From Polytrichum commune (Eukaryota > Streptophyta > Polytrichopsida > Polytrichales > Polytrichaceae), in assembly GCA_950295325.1 (NCBI GenBank), contig OX485805.1, forward strand, positions 16,789,501-16,853,500: DNA of 64,000 nucleotides, given 5' to 3'. How positions within the stretch are numbered: position 1 is the stretch's first letter; each line of letters starts with the position of its first letter. The translations under genes and the position numbers were made by a program. Shown here one piece after another: positions 24,522-38,100 of the stretch. The notes under the pieces were generated by a model. That model worked only from the letters and a program-made list of their open reading frames with translations, did not search any database and was not told where the DNA came from.

Positions 24522-27500
24522 ATGGTGACCATGGGGGCTTCGATGCCCTTGGTGCGGGAGGTGTTGAGTTCCACGGTGCTGGCGAATGCGCACTCCAGCA
24601 GCTCAGGAACCTCCGCGTCCTACAGCAGCAAAATCCTCACCTCCTCTTTGGCGCCCAAATCCTGTCGTGTGAGGGACGCTGGCAATGCTCTACGAAGATG
24701 CGTCACGTTGTCTACCCGGGCTGCTCCCAAGTGTGCTGTAAGTCCACGAATCGCCTGGGGCTCGGATTTGTTGATGGTCGTCACCATAGGGGAAAAAATG
24801 GTGGAATCGTGATTTAGGCTTTAAATTGAGTTGTGCACATTGCTTCAAGGAGTGGTGCCAGGGCATTGATTTTTCTGATGGTTTCCGAGGCATCGCTTGG
24901 AGATACCGCGATCCTGAATTGAAATCCTACGTGACCAGCAGATCCTGTTCAGTTGAGGATCTTCCTGGTGTATTACACCCGTGCCCAGATTACCAACCGT
25001 GGAGCATACGTTTTGTGTTATCACAATTACCTTCTGTCTGCAAGGGTTTAGGTGGTTAGGTTGGAATTTGGTCGGAATGGATGTTTGGGTGGTGGGTGTA
25101 TAATCCACTGCTTTTTTCGAGCAAGGGTTACCATTGAGTGCAATCCCCCCTAGAACCGCTCAAGATTATGATAGGAATCCGAAAATAATCTCAGCGAGGG
25201 AGCACCTTCTCTATGTGCATTTAAATTTCTATACCGAAAACAATGAAGTCATCAGCAGATTATTAGGCGGCGGCTTGTCTGCCCTGCTCAAACGATAGAG
25301 GTGATGGTTGCGGTAGATTTGCATAAGTAAATTCAGGTGCATCTCAAGTTGCAGAGAAGTAATTGAAGATGGGTGTATGTTCAGAGCTCCACACGAAGTG
25401 CGCTTGTGGAACCAGAACTGATGCAAGCATCCACCGTAGAAGACAGTGGTCTTGAGAAATTGCACCAGATGGTCAAGAATGTTTCAAGCGTGGGGGACAC
25501 GCGAGCTCGCACACAGATTATCCTGGAATTGGCTGCACAGTTACCTCGCCTGCCTGCAGAGGCAAAGGTCTCTGCGAATCGAGTGATGGGTTGCACTTCA
25601 CAGGTCACTCACAACATTCTTCTAAGCTTTCTGTTGAATAGGAGGAGTTTTGTTCTCAAATTAATAGTATGCTGTAGAGATTACACTGGACAATCCTGTC
25701 TTTATGGCTTTAACATTGTGGCGTCTCTCTATGCCAAATTGTCAATGGGCGTTTCTTCTGAATTATTGTGTAGGGTCCTCATTGTCAGGAACAGAATGTG
25801 ACGCTAAATGTTTCTTGCTGGACTTCACAGGTTTGGCTTACAGTGGAGCTCTCCAATGATGGGAGAGTCTATGTTGGAGCAGACAGCGATTCTGAAGTGA
25901 CTCGAGGATTATGTGCATTACTGCTGCAGGGAGTGAATGGAACCACAGCTGAAGAATTGCTTGCTGTGCCACTTAGCGTATTAAAAGGTCTGAGGATTGG
26001 AGTGGAATCGCAATCTCGTGCCAACACTTGGTCCAATGTTCTTCTTACATTGCAGAAGCGAACGAGCCTCCTGATTGCAAAGAAAGCTGGCCTGTCACCC
26101 GTTGAACCATTCCCATCGCTTCTCATTACCGCTGACAATGTTGTTGCACAAGGAGCATTTGCAGAAGCGCAGGTTAGTCATACCTTCAAATCTGTGTGAT
26201 GTACTCCCAATTGAGTTCTCAAATCAGTCATACGTTATATTGTATTTAGCTCTTCCTGAAGGTTCCTTCTGGAACTCTTTAGGGATTGATATTTATTTTC
26301 TTGTTGCGCAGGCAAAGTACTTGTTGCCAGATGCCATAAAAGTGCAAGAACTAGCAGCCTTACTAGAAGCGAAGCAGATTGGCGTCGTTGCCCATTTCTA
26401 TATGGATCCAGAGGTGCAAGGGGTCCTTGTGGCAGCACAGCAGTTATGGCCACATATACACATCTCAGATTCACTGGTGATGGCTGACCGTGCCGTTAGT
26501 ATGGCAAATGCTGGATGCAAGCACATTGCTGTGCTAGGTGTAGACTTTATGTCCGAAAATGTGCGGGCTATTCTGGACCGTGCTGGGCATGAGAAGGTGA
26601 GTTGTGAGTTGTTGCAAATTTAGAGAGTAGCTTGTCTAATCTGTCACTTGAATTGCAATATCTGGAACACTTCTACTATTCTCGGAATACAGTTCCATCT
26701 TAGTTATGCAGTTAAACTGGTTAGGGTCTGTGCTGTCTCAGCCTGTTGCAGCTGTGCATATAAATTAATGTCAGTCATCCCTGCACTGTCCACCTGACAT
26801 GCTACTGTCGTTGGTGGAACTCTGGAATGGCCTCTGAGTAAATGCCCATTCGACCTTGCAGATCCAAAGTTCCAAAAAGTAGAGTAGACTAATTTGGGCC
26901 TGTGCTATCTTCGCTTGTTGCAGCCACGCATATGAATTAATTTTCAGGGCCATCCCTGCATCGTCTGCTCAACATGCTGCTGTTAGTGTCTGGTTGTTTT
27001 GGAACTTTGAAATGGCAAGTGTGTCAATGCCCATGTGCCCTCTCCATCCCAAAGTTTCAAAATGTGTACTAGATGTGTTGACTAATCTTCGAGATGCATA
27101 TGGGAGAGATTAAAGTGTTGACCAAATTCTGGCTTTGAGCTTTGCAGGTAAGCTTGTATCGCATGTCAGCAGGTCATATTGGCTGCTCTTTGGCAGAGGC
27201 AGCTGAAAGCCAGTCATATCTCAATTTTCTGCAAGAAGCAGCAGCCACTCCAAAGTCGATGCACGTTATCTACATAAATACATCTCTTGAGACTAAAGCA
27301 CAGGCTCATTCGCGTGTGCCAACGATCACATGCACTTCTTCCAACGTGGTGCAGACAGTTTTGCAGGTGTGGATTCGCTACTTCAATTATCTTTCATGTG
27401 AATGATGCGATTTCCATTTTCTGATGTGTTTATTTTATTGCATTTTTGATTCAACAGGCGGACTGTTGGTTAGTTGGTCTGGACACCAAAGTGCAGAAAT

Positions 27501-29854
27501 ATTGAAGTTGAAGCATCTTTGTGAATATTGATGTCTAACTCTCTTTTTGTTTGTGTCTTGTGCTATCAACAGGGGTTTGCTCAAGTTCCAGATTTGACGG
27601 TATGGTATGGTCCAGATTCATACATGGGTGCCAACCTTGCTGAAATGTTCCGGCAAATGCTATCTTTCAGTGATGAGGAAATAGCAGCAATTCATCCCTC
27701 TCATACAAGACAAACTATATCTGCACTCCTGCCCCGGTTGAAATATTTCCAGGTTTGTACATTGCAGCAACATATAACTCATAACTGATAGTTTAAACAG
27801 TGGCTGATGCTTCCAGAACTATGGTAAAGATTGTGATTATATGCACTGTTGAAAACTGAGCAGGGTAGTGAAAAGTGGTGTCAGTAATAACAGTAGTGAA
27901 TACAAAACACTCGCGGCTTTTTGAAAACTTTGTGCTTGTTCTCTTATGCATGTCTGTTGCCATGTGAGCGCCCTGAGGAATTTGAAGTCTGACTCCTCAA
28001 GGTGATGGTTGGTTGGAGGATATAGAGTTTAAAAATAAGTGAAGCATCAGTAGTCATTACAAGAACACAGCACAATTTAGTCGTTCATTGATGGTGACTT
28101 TGGGGGAACTTTCGGCCCACTTTACCATAGCCAAGGTCCTTGAAGCATTGACCATGAAATTGTGAGGGCCCTTGAATCTTATCTGAAGGCTGTACCATGG
28201 AAATTGAAACTAAATTTTGTGTGGTCACGGGCCTTAAGCGTGCTCTTTAGGTGAAATTGATGCAAAAACCGATAGGCCATGAAATATTATTCACTGCAGG
28301 CCATTGAGGTCTCCATGTAGGTTTTTCACCCATTCAAAAATCTCTATTGTAAAGTCCTTAGGTTCTGAAGCTCTAGTGTGATGGTCTTGGCATTTTAATG
28401 GTCACGGGTGCTCAAGTTTTAGTGTAATGTGCCCCTTAGGCAGGCAGGCTTCCATTTTTAATAGAATTGCCACTTACCTAGTCTACTTTCTGATTTTGTT
28501 TGTATGTTGCCCTGCAGGATGGAACATGCATAGTGCATGACATCTTTGGCAAGGATGTGGTTGATCGGGTGCGAGAAGGCTATGGAGATGCTTTTCAAAC
28601 CGCCCATTTTGAGGTTCCTGGGGAGATGTTTGCTCTTGCCATGGAGGCCAAGCAAAGGGGTATGGGAGTTGTAGGATCAACGTCAAACATACTTGACTTC
28701 ATCAAAGCACGTGTGTCAGAGGCTCTTGACAGAGGATTTGATGACCACCTTCAGTTTATTCTTGGAACTGAAGCAGGAATGGTTACTTCAATAGTGGGTG
28801 GTGTGCGCAAACTCTTAGCTGAGAAGCAAACAGATGCTAAAGGCAGTCAGGTAGAGGTGGAGATTGTGTTTCCAGTATCTTCGGACGCAATTAGTTCGAC
28901 TTCTTCACTTTCGAGCAATAATGCAGGTTATGAGTCGACTTTTGCTAAGCTCCCAATTGTTCCAGGAGTGGCTTCTGGAGAGGGATGCTCAAGTAGTGGT
29001 GGTTGTGCATCTTGCCATTACATGAAGGTTAGTACAATTTTCCTGCCTTCACTATTTTACCTTGTTGCAGTCTCTATCCAAATGATAGACAATTGCATTG
29101 TATTGTCATTTTTATGATTTGTGCTGCTGTCAAGGTAATCAGGCCTAACTCGGTTACTGATCTTAACCAAGCACCTATTTCTGAGTTGTTTGCATCTAAG
29201 AACTGACACTAAGAAGATATGTGCTTAAAATCTATTAACTATTTTAGGTTCAATAAGCAACATAGTTGGCGGACGTTTTTGATCATTTAAGAGACAAATT
29301 TGTCACTACGATAGTGAATATCAGTTATGAAAATTATGAGGAAAATGTCTACTACGTTGATCTGGATTTGCAATATGAATTGTGTTTTCAATAATCTAGG
29401 AGAAGTGGGTGAAGAGCTCAAAATGTTCATTTTAGACCCACTTACCTTAATGACTACGAATTTCAACTTCAACCTTTCATAAAATGGACATGCTATTATT
29501 TTTACAGATGAACACGCTGGACTCTCTGCTCCATGTCTGCCGGTTAGTGGAGACACCAGGTGAACCACTTCTATCTGCCCATCAAGCACGAACATACACC
29601 TATCTTATAGATGGTCAAACTTTGGGAGACCTTGGGTGCGAGCCTATTCTACACATGCGCCATTTTCAGGTACTGCACTTCACTGGTTGTAACAGAATTT
29701 GAAGATAAGCTTATTTGGTCTATTGTTTACAAGCGAGTCTCTCACTTAGCTTGATCATGACAACTCCATCTTTTGCGAGAGATAACAAAGGATTGTTGTA
29801 TTGCAGGCGACGGGACTTTTGCCAGATGCTCTAGTACAGCAAATCTGCAGATGA
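24522..29854 (+). CDS. QS: quinolinate synthase, plastid (SufE-NadA fusion)
   Basis: Exons 24522-24737, 25385-25603, 25831-26172, 26312-26596, 27148-27366, 27573-27752, 28518-29027, 29508-29669 and 29807-29854 join in phase to 726 aa, close to the known plant protein length. The enzyme condenses iminoaspartate with dihydroxyacetone phosphate to quinolinate, the second step of plastid NAD synthesis. Residues 1-72 are a Ser/Ala-rich transit peptide. About 73-230 is a SufE domain with RVMGCTSQ (putative sulfur-accepting Cys142) and supports repair of the Fe-S cluster. About 260-726 is NadA, with GVVAHFYMDPEVQG, ITCTSSN, LGTEAGMVTS and the cysteine cluster GCSSSGGCASCHYMK (C644, C650, C653) expected near the [4Fe-4S] site. 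The usual CPYM is CHYM here. All introns are GT-AG and all lie in phase 0. Confidence 0.95.
26719..27075. repeat. tandem duplication inside quinolinate synthase intron 4
   Basis: Two diverged units with a 172-bp period lie within the intron. GGGTCTGTGCTGTCT...CTGTTGCAGC at about 26724 matches TGGGCCTGTGCTATCT...TTGTTGCAGC at about 26896, followed in each by CATCCCTGCA, CATGCT and CAAAGTT(T/C)C. It is non-coding. Confidence 0.6.
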
Positions 29855-31736
29855 GGTGCAGATACATCTGAAGTTTCATGACCATTCCTGCAAATTGTGG
29901 GGTGGAAATGGCTTCACACTACATGGAGTTTCCAAGTTATGCTTCGGATTAAACTTGAATAGTACACATAGCCCAAGTTACCTTGTTTTCCAGATCAAGT
30001 GCCTTTGAAATCTGAGGATGTCATAACAGGCTCCCTTGTACACTAATAGGTCAAATTGAATTGCTCTTGCAAGAGAGTCTTACGTACTGTATTGATTATT
30101 CACTGAAGGGGAATTGGAATTGCGAGGTTGTGATGGAATGTGGGTTGAGATGGTATGTGTTGCATTTATTTCATCTCAGAAGCTTTGAAGGTACATTGTA
30201 AATTGCAGGAGATAACTTTTCTATAAATCTACAAACGTAACTGTGAGTGAAGAATCTATCACAGATTGAAGTCATGGTAATCTGAGCAATTCAAGTTTAT
30301 TTGAAGACTATGTACTTCAAATAACTGGATGCACCAAAAAATGAATGTGAAAAATAGCAAAGCTTTCTGCTCACAGGAAAGCTTTTCAAAGTGGCCACTG
30401 TTTTGCGTTTTTGCAATTCTAAAATTATCCAGCAGTGAAAACCTTCATTAAATGCTATTATGTTATACATTGTGTACTAGATTTACCTGCACCTACCATA
30501 AAATCAACTCACGGAAATCTCTAGAGGATAGAGTTGTTATACCTTATTCAAACACTAGTTTAAGTGTTCAGAACGCATGTGTATGTATTTAAATTAGAAT
30601 GTATGTTCAAATTAAAATTGTTGTCCTGGAATTCGTGGAACTCTGTTAGCAAAGTCCAGCTGAATCCATCAAGTTAATCAGATGAAGTTTACTTTAGATA
30701 AGTACCTTGGAGTTGGCACTTAAATAAGACCTTTTGCTTCTAGTTAGTATAGAGTTGTTATTTTGTAAAATCACAAATAGGTGGCAGAGAACCATGATGT
30801 GGCTTAGGACATTCTTGCCCTATTTTTTAAGTAAGGATTGGCAAGAGTATTATGAGTTTGTCACCAAGGTCATGATATGGCATTGGATTGCACGCATCTA
30901 TTTTATGTAATAGTGGAGGTGTCCACTTGTGTAACATTGTGGCAAGGTGTTATGATGTAGTGTTACAATCAAATTTTATTTAAAAAAATCCATCATTTAT
31001 TGTAGTATATAATATACTTAATCAAAACATATTCAATTGTGATGAATATAAACCATAATAAATATGTATGTTTATCTTAATTCATCAATTTATTGATGAG
31101 AATATAATAGTGATGATATAAATCATTATTGTATATGTTGCACTATTATTAATCAATAAAATAAGAGAAGTATAATGATATTAAGCAGAAAAATCATCAA
31201 TATATATGTCTTATTTCAACGAATGTATTGTTTGATTTATTTATCCCTTTGAATTTATTGAAATCAATCTCACTTGTCAACTAATTACATTTTATAATTG
31301 TATGACATGATACACATCACAATCATAACATTAAACAATCATAAAAATCAATTGTGATGGATCATATATGTTATCACACATCCACCGGACAGAATATATT
31401 AAAAAATATCAAGTTTTTTGACATAGCCTTATCCCCACATATATATAAAAAGTGATTTTTTTTTTTTTCGTTTAGGATATCTTCTAGTGGGCGCATTTTA
31501 ATGCTATCTCCATGTTTATCATATGGATTTCAATTTTCGTGAATATTAAAAAAAATCAAGTTCATAAATAATGATGTTAGTAAGTTCATGGTAAAGCCAG
31601 GGTAAATGTCACCAAAAAAAAAATTCCATCTTTGCTAATCATGAGATTAACAAAGGCAATACATTAGTTGCAATCAGTTAAATGAAGTATATATCATGAT
31701 AGTTTCCAATAATACAAAATAAAAACAGAAGGTGAT
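29855..31736. other. 3' flank and AT-rich gene-less stretch
   Basis: The first few hundred bases are probably the 3' UTR of quinolinate synthase. From about 30960 to 31700 the DNA is very AT-rich (many ATATA, ATTAT and AATCA words) with no open frames of note. I see no gene. Confidence 0.5.
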
Positions 31737-33985
31737 TGTAAGTAACAAGATGAAATCAAAGGTTATCTCAAAATAAAGGAGGTGAAAGGTATTAGCAAAG
31801 AGAGAGTTATAGAAGATGAAGGAAATGTTCTCAAAAGTAAGAGATATTGTAATGTAAATAGAGATATTTTATGGATGATACAATCTTCTAGCCACATGTG
31901 CCAGTGTATAAGCATAGGATGATGGGAACAAGACAACTCCCAATTGAAGATGGATGGACTGGAGTTAGACAACTCTAAGTTGACAACATGTGTATTGGAA
32001 TTAGACAACTTCACATTTAGTGCACTGGAATTAGACCATTCCAAATTGAGAACATGTGCACAAGAGTTAAATAACTCTAGATGAGGTGCATTGGAGTTAG
32101 ACCACTCCAGATTGAGAATGTGTGCACAAGAGTTAGACAACTCTAGATGAGGTGCATTGGAGTTAGACTACTTTGATTTTAGAAGGTAAAGGACTTAAAG
32201 AATTATGGACTAGATCTAATCATGAAATAGAAAGTAAACGATTAGAGATAGATTACTAGTTCTTATGGTGTGGGAACTTAGGAGAATAAGGCTCGGAGGA
32301 GGGAAGGTGGAAGTTCTCTTTTGTTGAGATCTCTTCTCTATGGTTGGGTGGCAGAGCTTAGACCAAGATATAGTTGGTTTATGATTGTAGATAGATGTTA
32401 TTAAGAAAATAAATTGAGTTTCTTCAACTCACCATTGAATTAACAATTGATTATTGTGAAGTATCGTGAGAGTTGGTGGCAAACATGTGAAAGGTTTGTT
32501 ACAATTTGATATCAGAGCAGTTATGGATCCCATGGAGGGTTTAGAAGAGAGGATTGTGAGAGCAGTTTTGGTAGCATTGAGGGAAGGCCAAAGTATTGTA
32601 CAACTTGGGATTTCAACTCTTCCTAGGGAGACTCCAAACACCCCATTTATTCCGAGGGAGACTCCTTTAATTACACCACCTATTTCAAGAGATGTGGAGA
32701 GGAAGTTATGTCATATATTTCTATAGTAAAGAACTTCTTCCCTTCAAGATACAAGAATATTGATAAGATCAAGGCCATGGTGATTTTTCTTCAAGACAAG
32801 GTTCGTCTAGTTTGATACTTTGAAGAGGGATCGAGAGAATCATGGACTGGAACCTATTTCAACATGGAGTGTTTTTAAAGAGTGTTTTCAAAGAGTTGTT
32901 TCTTCGACAATTTCTCTCTGGCAACTATGGAGAGGGCATGTGCCAAGAGTTGTATGGTTTTAAAACACAAAGGTTTGTGAGTTACTCAATTCAAGTCAAA
33001 GTTTGATGAGCACATTGTCTATATTCCCATTTGGGATGAGAGTGACAAAATTGAATTATTTGTTTGCAACTTAAAGGATTCAATCAGGTTTAAAGTTAGT
33101 GCTCATAGTCCAAAGACTTTAAATGAAGCTTATGGTTTGACTATGAATTTTGAAAGAGAAATCAATAACAAGATGGAAAGGAATAAAAGTCAATTAGGAA
33201 AAAAATCCTTAGAGTCTAATTATCCTGCCAATCAAAGCTCCAAGTCTACCAAGTTTTCTAAGACTTCTAGACCTTCTTAATTTTCAAAATTCAATAGAGG
33301 GAACAAAACTTTGATGCAGAGCAAAGAGGATCAAGAGGAGCATGTCAAGAAGGGGTTCTGCTTCAAGAAGAGGAGTATGTCATAATCCTTTGCATCGGAG
33401 TTTTGAATGCCCAACATTCAAAAGAAATACAATTGTATTGGATGTAGAACAACAAAATGATAGGTCAGATAGTGAGCCAAGTAAGGAAGAAGTCCCTAGT
33501 ATCTCAGCTGCAGTCATGAACATAGAAGTATAATAAGAACCAATGCTGCTTCAGATCAAGGAATTTATAAATTTTTTTTCTTCAATGATTTTCATTGATC
33601 CTAGTAACACACATAACATGATGTCAACTTCATTTGCTCATAAGATAAGACTTCCTTTAATTCCTATCCAACCTTGTTTAGTATGGTACCAAACAACCAA
33701 TCAAGTTCTATTACTCACCGCATGTTTTAGGTTCCTGTGAACATCCAAGGAGTGGATACTAGGGTGGACTTTGAAGTTTGGAATCGAAATTTATGAAGTA
33801 ATATTGAGTATGGCATGGCTAAAACAAGTGGATGCATGGGTTGCATGCAAGGAGGGAGCAATCCATGGAAAACTTTACAATGGTAAAATTTTCTCTATCA
33901 AAGGTAAGAGATCTTTACCAAGCATTCCTACACTTTCTCATTTACAAGTAACATGGTCCAATCTACCACATTACTTTTGTGCGTA
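31737..33985 (+). mobile_element. decayed Ty3/gypsy element: presumed 5' LTR, primer site, gag and protease relics
   Basis: A primer-binding-like TGATATCAGAGC (32508-32519; the initiator-Met tRNA site is normally TGGTATCAGAGC) follows a presumed LTR from TGTAAG (31737) to TTACA (32503). Inside that LTR, 36- and 30-bp units alternate at 31960-32170. ATG at 32523 opens a gag start (MDPMEGLEERIVRAVLVALR). Broken frames follow with gag-like EFVTQFKSKFDEH, a Cys-poor knuckle remnant (HRSFECPTFKRN), retropepsin-like IFIDPSNTHNMMSTSFAHKI where the catalytic Asp-Ser-Gly is lost, and MAWLKQVDAWVACKEGAIHG. RT, integrase and the 3' LTR are absent, so the element is truncated as well as mutated. Confidence 0.7.
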
Positions 33986-34146
33986 AATGCTAGTTTAAAC
34001 AATTTTAGATATTGTCAACATGCATATATTATTATCATGCACTATACAAGGAACCATCTTATTGCTTATTGCTTAAATTGCTTGAAACAAAATTAGCTAT
34101 ATCATTGACAAGATGAAAGCAAAAGAAAAGCGCTATGGTAATGAAA

Positions 34147-34173
34147 TTACTTGAGTGCCACAAATCCCTGGCC
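34147..34173. repeat. solitary end matching the Mutator-like inverted repeat
   Basis: TACTTGAGTGCCACAAATCC here matches the right end of the 6638-8709 element with one difference over 20 bases. I found no partner end nearby, so it is either a truncated copy or part of an element whose other end is lost. Confidence 0.5.
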
Positions 34174-35142
34174 AAAATTGTTCATAGATACTCATGGCTC
34201 TGAAATTTGTAAACTCTGAAAATTGTACACTAGATGCTTATAATCCTCATTTGAATTTGCTGTTGTGCTCATGTCTACCTAATGTAATATTCCTGCAATC
34301 ACTTGGGAGTTGAGCATCTGGCATTTTTGCATCAAATTAACAAATGTACAAATAAGCAAATGGATACTTCACAAGGATTTAGCAATTTCCTCAAAGCAAT
34401 CAAAGTATGGTTGATGTAGATAACCCTGAAAACTATTGAATACTTGATGTGGGACTGCTTTTATCACATCGCCCTTTACACCTAGCTTGTTGGATGTCAA
34501 TGACTAAAGCTCCACAACAACAAAAACATGAAGAGTACAGCTGCTAGAGAAAAACAAGCAAGCTTGACTTTAACCATCTGCCGACTTTTGGTAGACCATG
34601 CCGATCCATACGTGTGGAAATTTATAGAAGATTGGAGACCTACACCAGTAGCAAAAAATTACCATAATACTCGCATTAAACATAGTGGCCTGTGCCACCA
34701 AGCATTTTTGAAGCCCAGTAGGTTACTGGTGTTCTTGAAATACATGGATTAACAATTGATTCTCTATAATGTACCATACTTTCACCTGCACTGCAACAAA
34801 AAATGAACTGTAGCACGAAGAAGAGTTGATGAAAGGCCTGTAACGCCACATGCAGGACCACGAAGAAATCGACCAGGAGTGACACAATACAACTTCCTAT
34901 GCGATAAATTATACTGACTAAAAATGGATGAACCTATCCGAGACCCAACTGAAGATGCTGGAGAGGTTTGAACATGAAATCTTGTCCCTTTTGGAGGTGA
35001 AAATTCCAGCATTCCCTGAGGACCCACAAGACTGTAAATTAACAGATACGTCAATGGGCTTGTGTGCTATTGAGTAAAAAATCAACAGGCAAGAGGTCTA
35101 AATAATGTACAAAAACATGAAATACAATTGCATCCTAGTAAT
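34174..35142. other. gene-less stretch, probable 3' UTR of the glycosylase gene
   Basis: No supported gene. The bases immediately after the stop at 35143 on the minus strand (towards 34700) are presumably the 3' untranslated region. The open frames in both directions have no recognisable domain. Confidence 0.4.
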
Positions 35143-38100
35143 CTACTTTGAAAGGGTCCTCTTTTTACGAACCCTGAACCCTAGAGTAGTAGTGTTGCCT
35201 TCTTTCTGAGTTGGCAACGCTTGCTGCCTCACACGTGTACTGCGCCGTTGCCCTGCTGCTTTCTCCACAAGTGCCTCGTCCATATTTACATCAATGTCAA
35301 GTGCCTGCAATTTATTCGCACTATCTCCTGAAACCTTCCTTCTTGTTCTTGACGATTTTGGCACTTTCTCAATGGCAATTTCCTCCTGCATATCTTTCTC
35401 AATGCTTTTGTCTTCTCCTAAAACTTTCCTTCTTGCTCTTGATGTTGGAGCTTTCTCAATGCCCACTTCCAATACATGACCTTTTTCTTGAGTCTCCTTA
35501 ACCAATGTGTTCAAATCTTCATTTAAGCCTTCTGTGGTCATGTCCTTCAGTGCTTGGTGCACAACTACTTTGCCACCTTCTGCCACCTTCTTCCTAGCAT
35601 ACACCCTGGACCTCACACCATCAATTCAAAATTCCAATATAACTCCCAATTTACACCACAAACACTTTGGCATAAAAATCCTCCAGGCCAGAACTCAGCA
35701 ATAGCAGCCTTATGCTATTATCTACACTACATGTCTGAATTAGTGTGGACCACACTATTCGTCATTGACCCATGACAATGACCATTAGAGTAATTACCAT
35801 GGGCACATTATTTTTCTTTTGCTGTTTGCTACTATACACTACTCGCATTTGCAAGGGTGAAATCTCTATGTGCCGCAAATGTATCTGAAGAAGCCAGGAT
35901 CAATCCCAGAAAGTTGTGGAGCTAATCTCAAGTTTCTCTGAATAATAAAAGTCTACTGACAGTGAGCCATAAGAAGGCTGGATAGGTCCCCAAATTGTGT
36001 TGACTATTAACCCTAGAATGGTTTGCAGAATGTAAGCACGTAGTCCAATTTCTTTTGAACACATGTCTTCTTAGTGACCTTTCTTAGATCTGCACCTACC
36101 CACCCACCTGTCAAATATAGGTCTCTGATTAAGATAAGTACCCGAATTGGGCTTGCTTACATTGATGTTTTATTAAGGTGGACCGAATGGGTCAGTACTA
36201 TCAGAACATAAAAATTAGCTGATATTCTGACACGAGGCTTCAGTAATTTATAACAAGACACCACATCAATCTTGAAGCGTTTGAATATTAATATGGCCCA
36301 CAATAGATATGTAGCACATTCATTCCAATGCCACACTAAATTTAATTTTTAGTGTAGTGAGCTGGCCATGAGGGTGTGTTCACTGACAAAACAGTAGAAC
36401 AATCCACAGCTATCCCAAGTCTTACACTGTCAGGCACTAAGGACAGGCTCTCTCACCTCCATTAGCATTGTCATCCAGCACAAATTTAAGCCCATAAAAC
36501 AAATAATAAGATTCTTTGCATCACAATTTTGAAAAAACATGCAATATCAAGCACATGTCCATTGTTGATGCAAAACAGTTTTAGTGTAGCAACAATACCT
36601 TGGAATGCCCTTTATTTCTGTACTGACAGTCTCAGCTTCAATTACACTGTCACTATCTGCACTCTCGGCGGACGGTGCAGCCACCACTTTTTTTCGACTG
36701 GCAGATACTCTTTTGCTTGATGTCACAATGACAGGTGGTGGAGGTTGACATGTTTCACAAGCATAGACACCCCTGCAATGTAACATCCCAATTCACTTTT
36801 AAGAAATACACACCTCCAATTTAACCCCTCAAGGTTTTGAAACCTGATTTGGGCCTCTTATACATACAGTAATTTGAAATTGTACAACTTAAATATATAT
36901 TGTGATGTGACTATTGGTAGATAGTGATGGCTTGTTGTCTTGCAAGGCTGTTCTTCTTGACACCCACACAAAGTAACTCAAAAAGAGTTTGATGTAGATT
37001 TCATATCATCCAGTATAAAGAGAATACACAATCAGTATGAACATGCTAAAACTGTTGAGGGTTGAGCTGATCCTATAATGAATGGCTATTTGGATGGAAG
37101 GACGACGAATACTAAGTAGCCAACAAACACATCTGCCATGATTATTACGACAAACTGAAGCCTATGATGTTAGGCCCCCTTTACACTAGAGCTCAAATTG
37201 AGTTGAGAGCTTGAAGTTGGAATTTTGGGAGTTTAATACTTGATCAAGGGGGGAATGACACTAAACAAAGAAACATTCGTGACAAGCCAAAGAATGCTTG
37301 GAAGCCCATTGGCTTGGGGCCCACAAAATGAGAGCTCGAGCTTTTAACATTCCTAGGCTCCCTCATGGAGGTAGCTTAGATATTTAACTGAGAGCTTGTA
37401 AAGAATGACCACGAGCTTGTTGTAGTCATTTCACATGGGTTCCATCAAGGCTTACACCACTACGTGTTGTAACTCCAGTGGAACGTTCAAGTTCTCAAGT
37501 TGAAAGCTCATTTGTGAAGTGGAATTGGTGAACAAGCATGCGCAAGAGGCCCCCTTTCCACTATTTCAGATATACATATCCTTAGAAGACCTCAACATCT
37601 TGACTGTCTTTGTATAGTTATACATGAACATTTGTAAAATTCAAGCTAAAAATGTCAGAGACTAACTTCTCATGAATAAGTTCTCAGTAGTACAAGCTGC
37701 ATTTACCTTTGAGCCATTCTCCAGGTTTTGACAACTCCGCCACATTTGCCACAAGCCTTCTGATTGTACACATACCGCATTCTGTCAATCTTCTTCTTTG
37801 GAATCGGTTTGTCTGGAAATTCCCCAGAAGTGTTAAAAAAAAATCAAAAGATTGCTTCAATCACATGTATTTTTTCTTCAGAACAAGTGTACTTCTGTGT
37901 ATGAATTCTGCAACTGTCTAAGGAAATACAACTGGAAACCACCGTATTCTGGAGTCCACATGATAAAACCAGATTCTGAGAATGTTTGAAAATCACAGAC
38001 AATTTGTGAATCTGAAATGAAAAGGCACGGAATTGGCGATCTTTGGCACAAACCTGCATCCTCAGGAAGTGTGGTCAAAATCCAGCCTGTTTGTACTCCA

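Noticed and set aside
34528-34752. 74-codon plus-strand frame as a gene
   Set aside because: No domain, no supporting neighbouring exons, and it lies in the presumed 3' region of the glycosylase gene.
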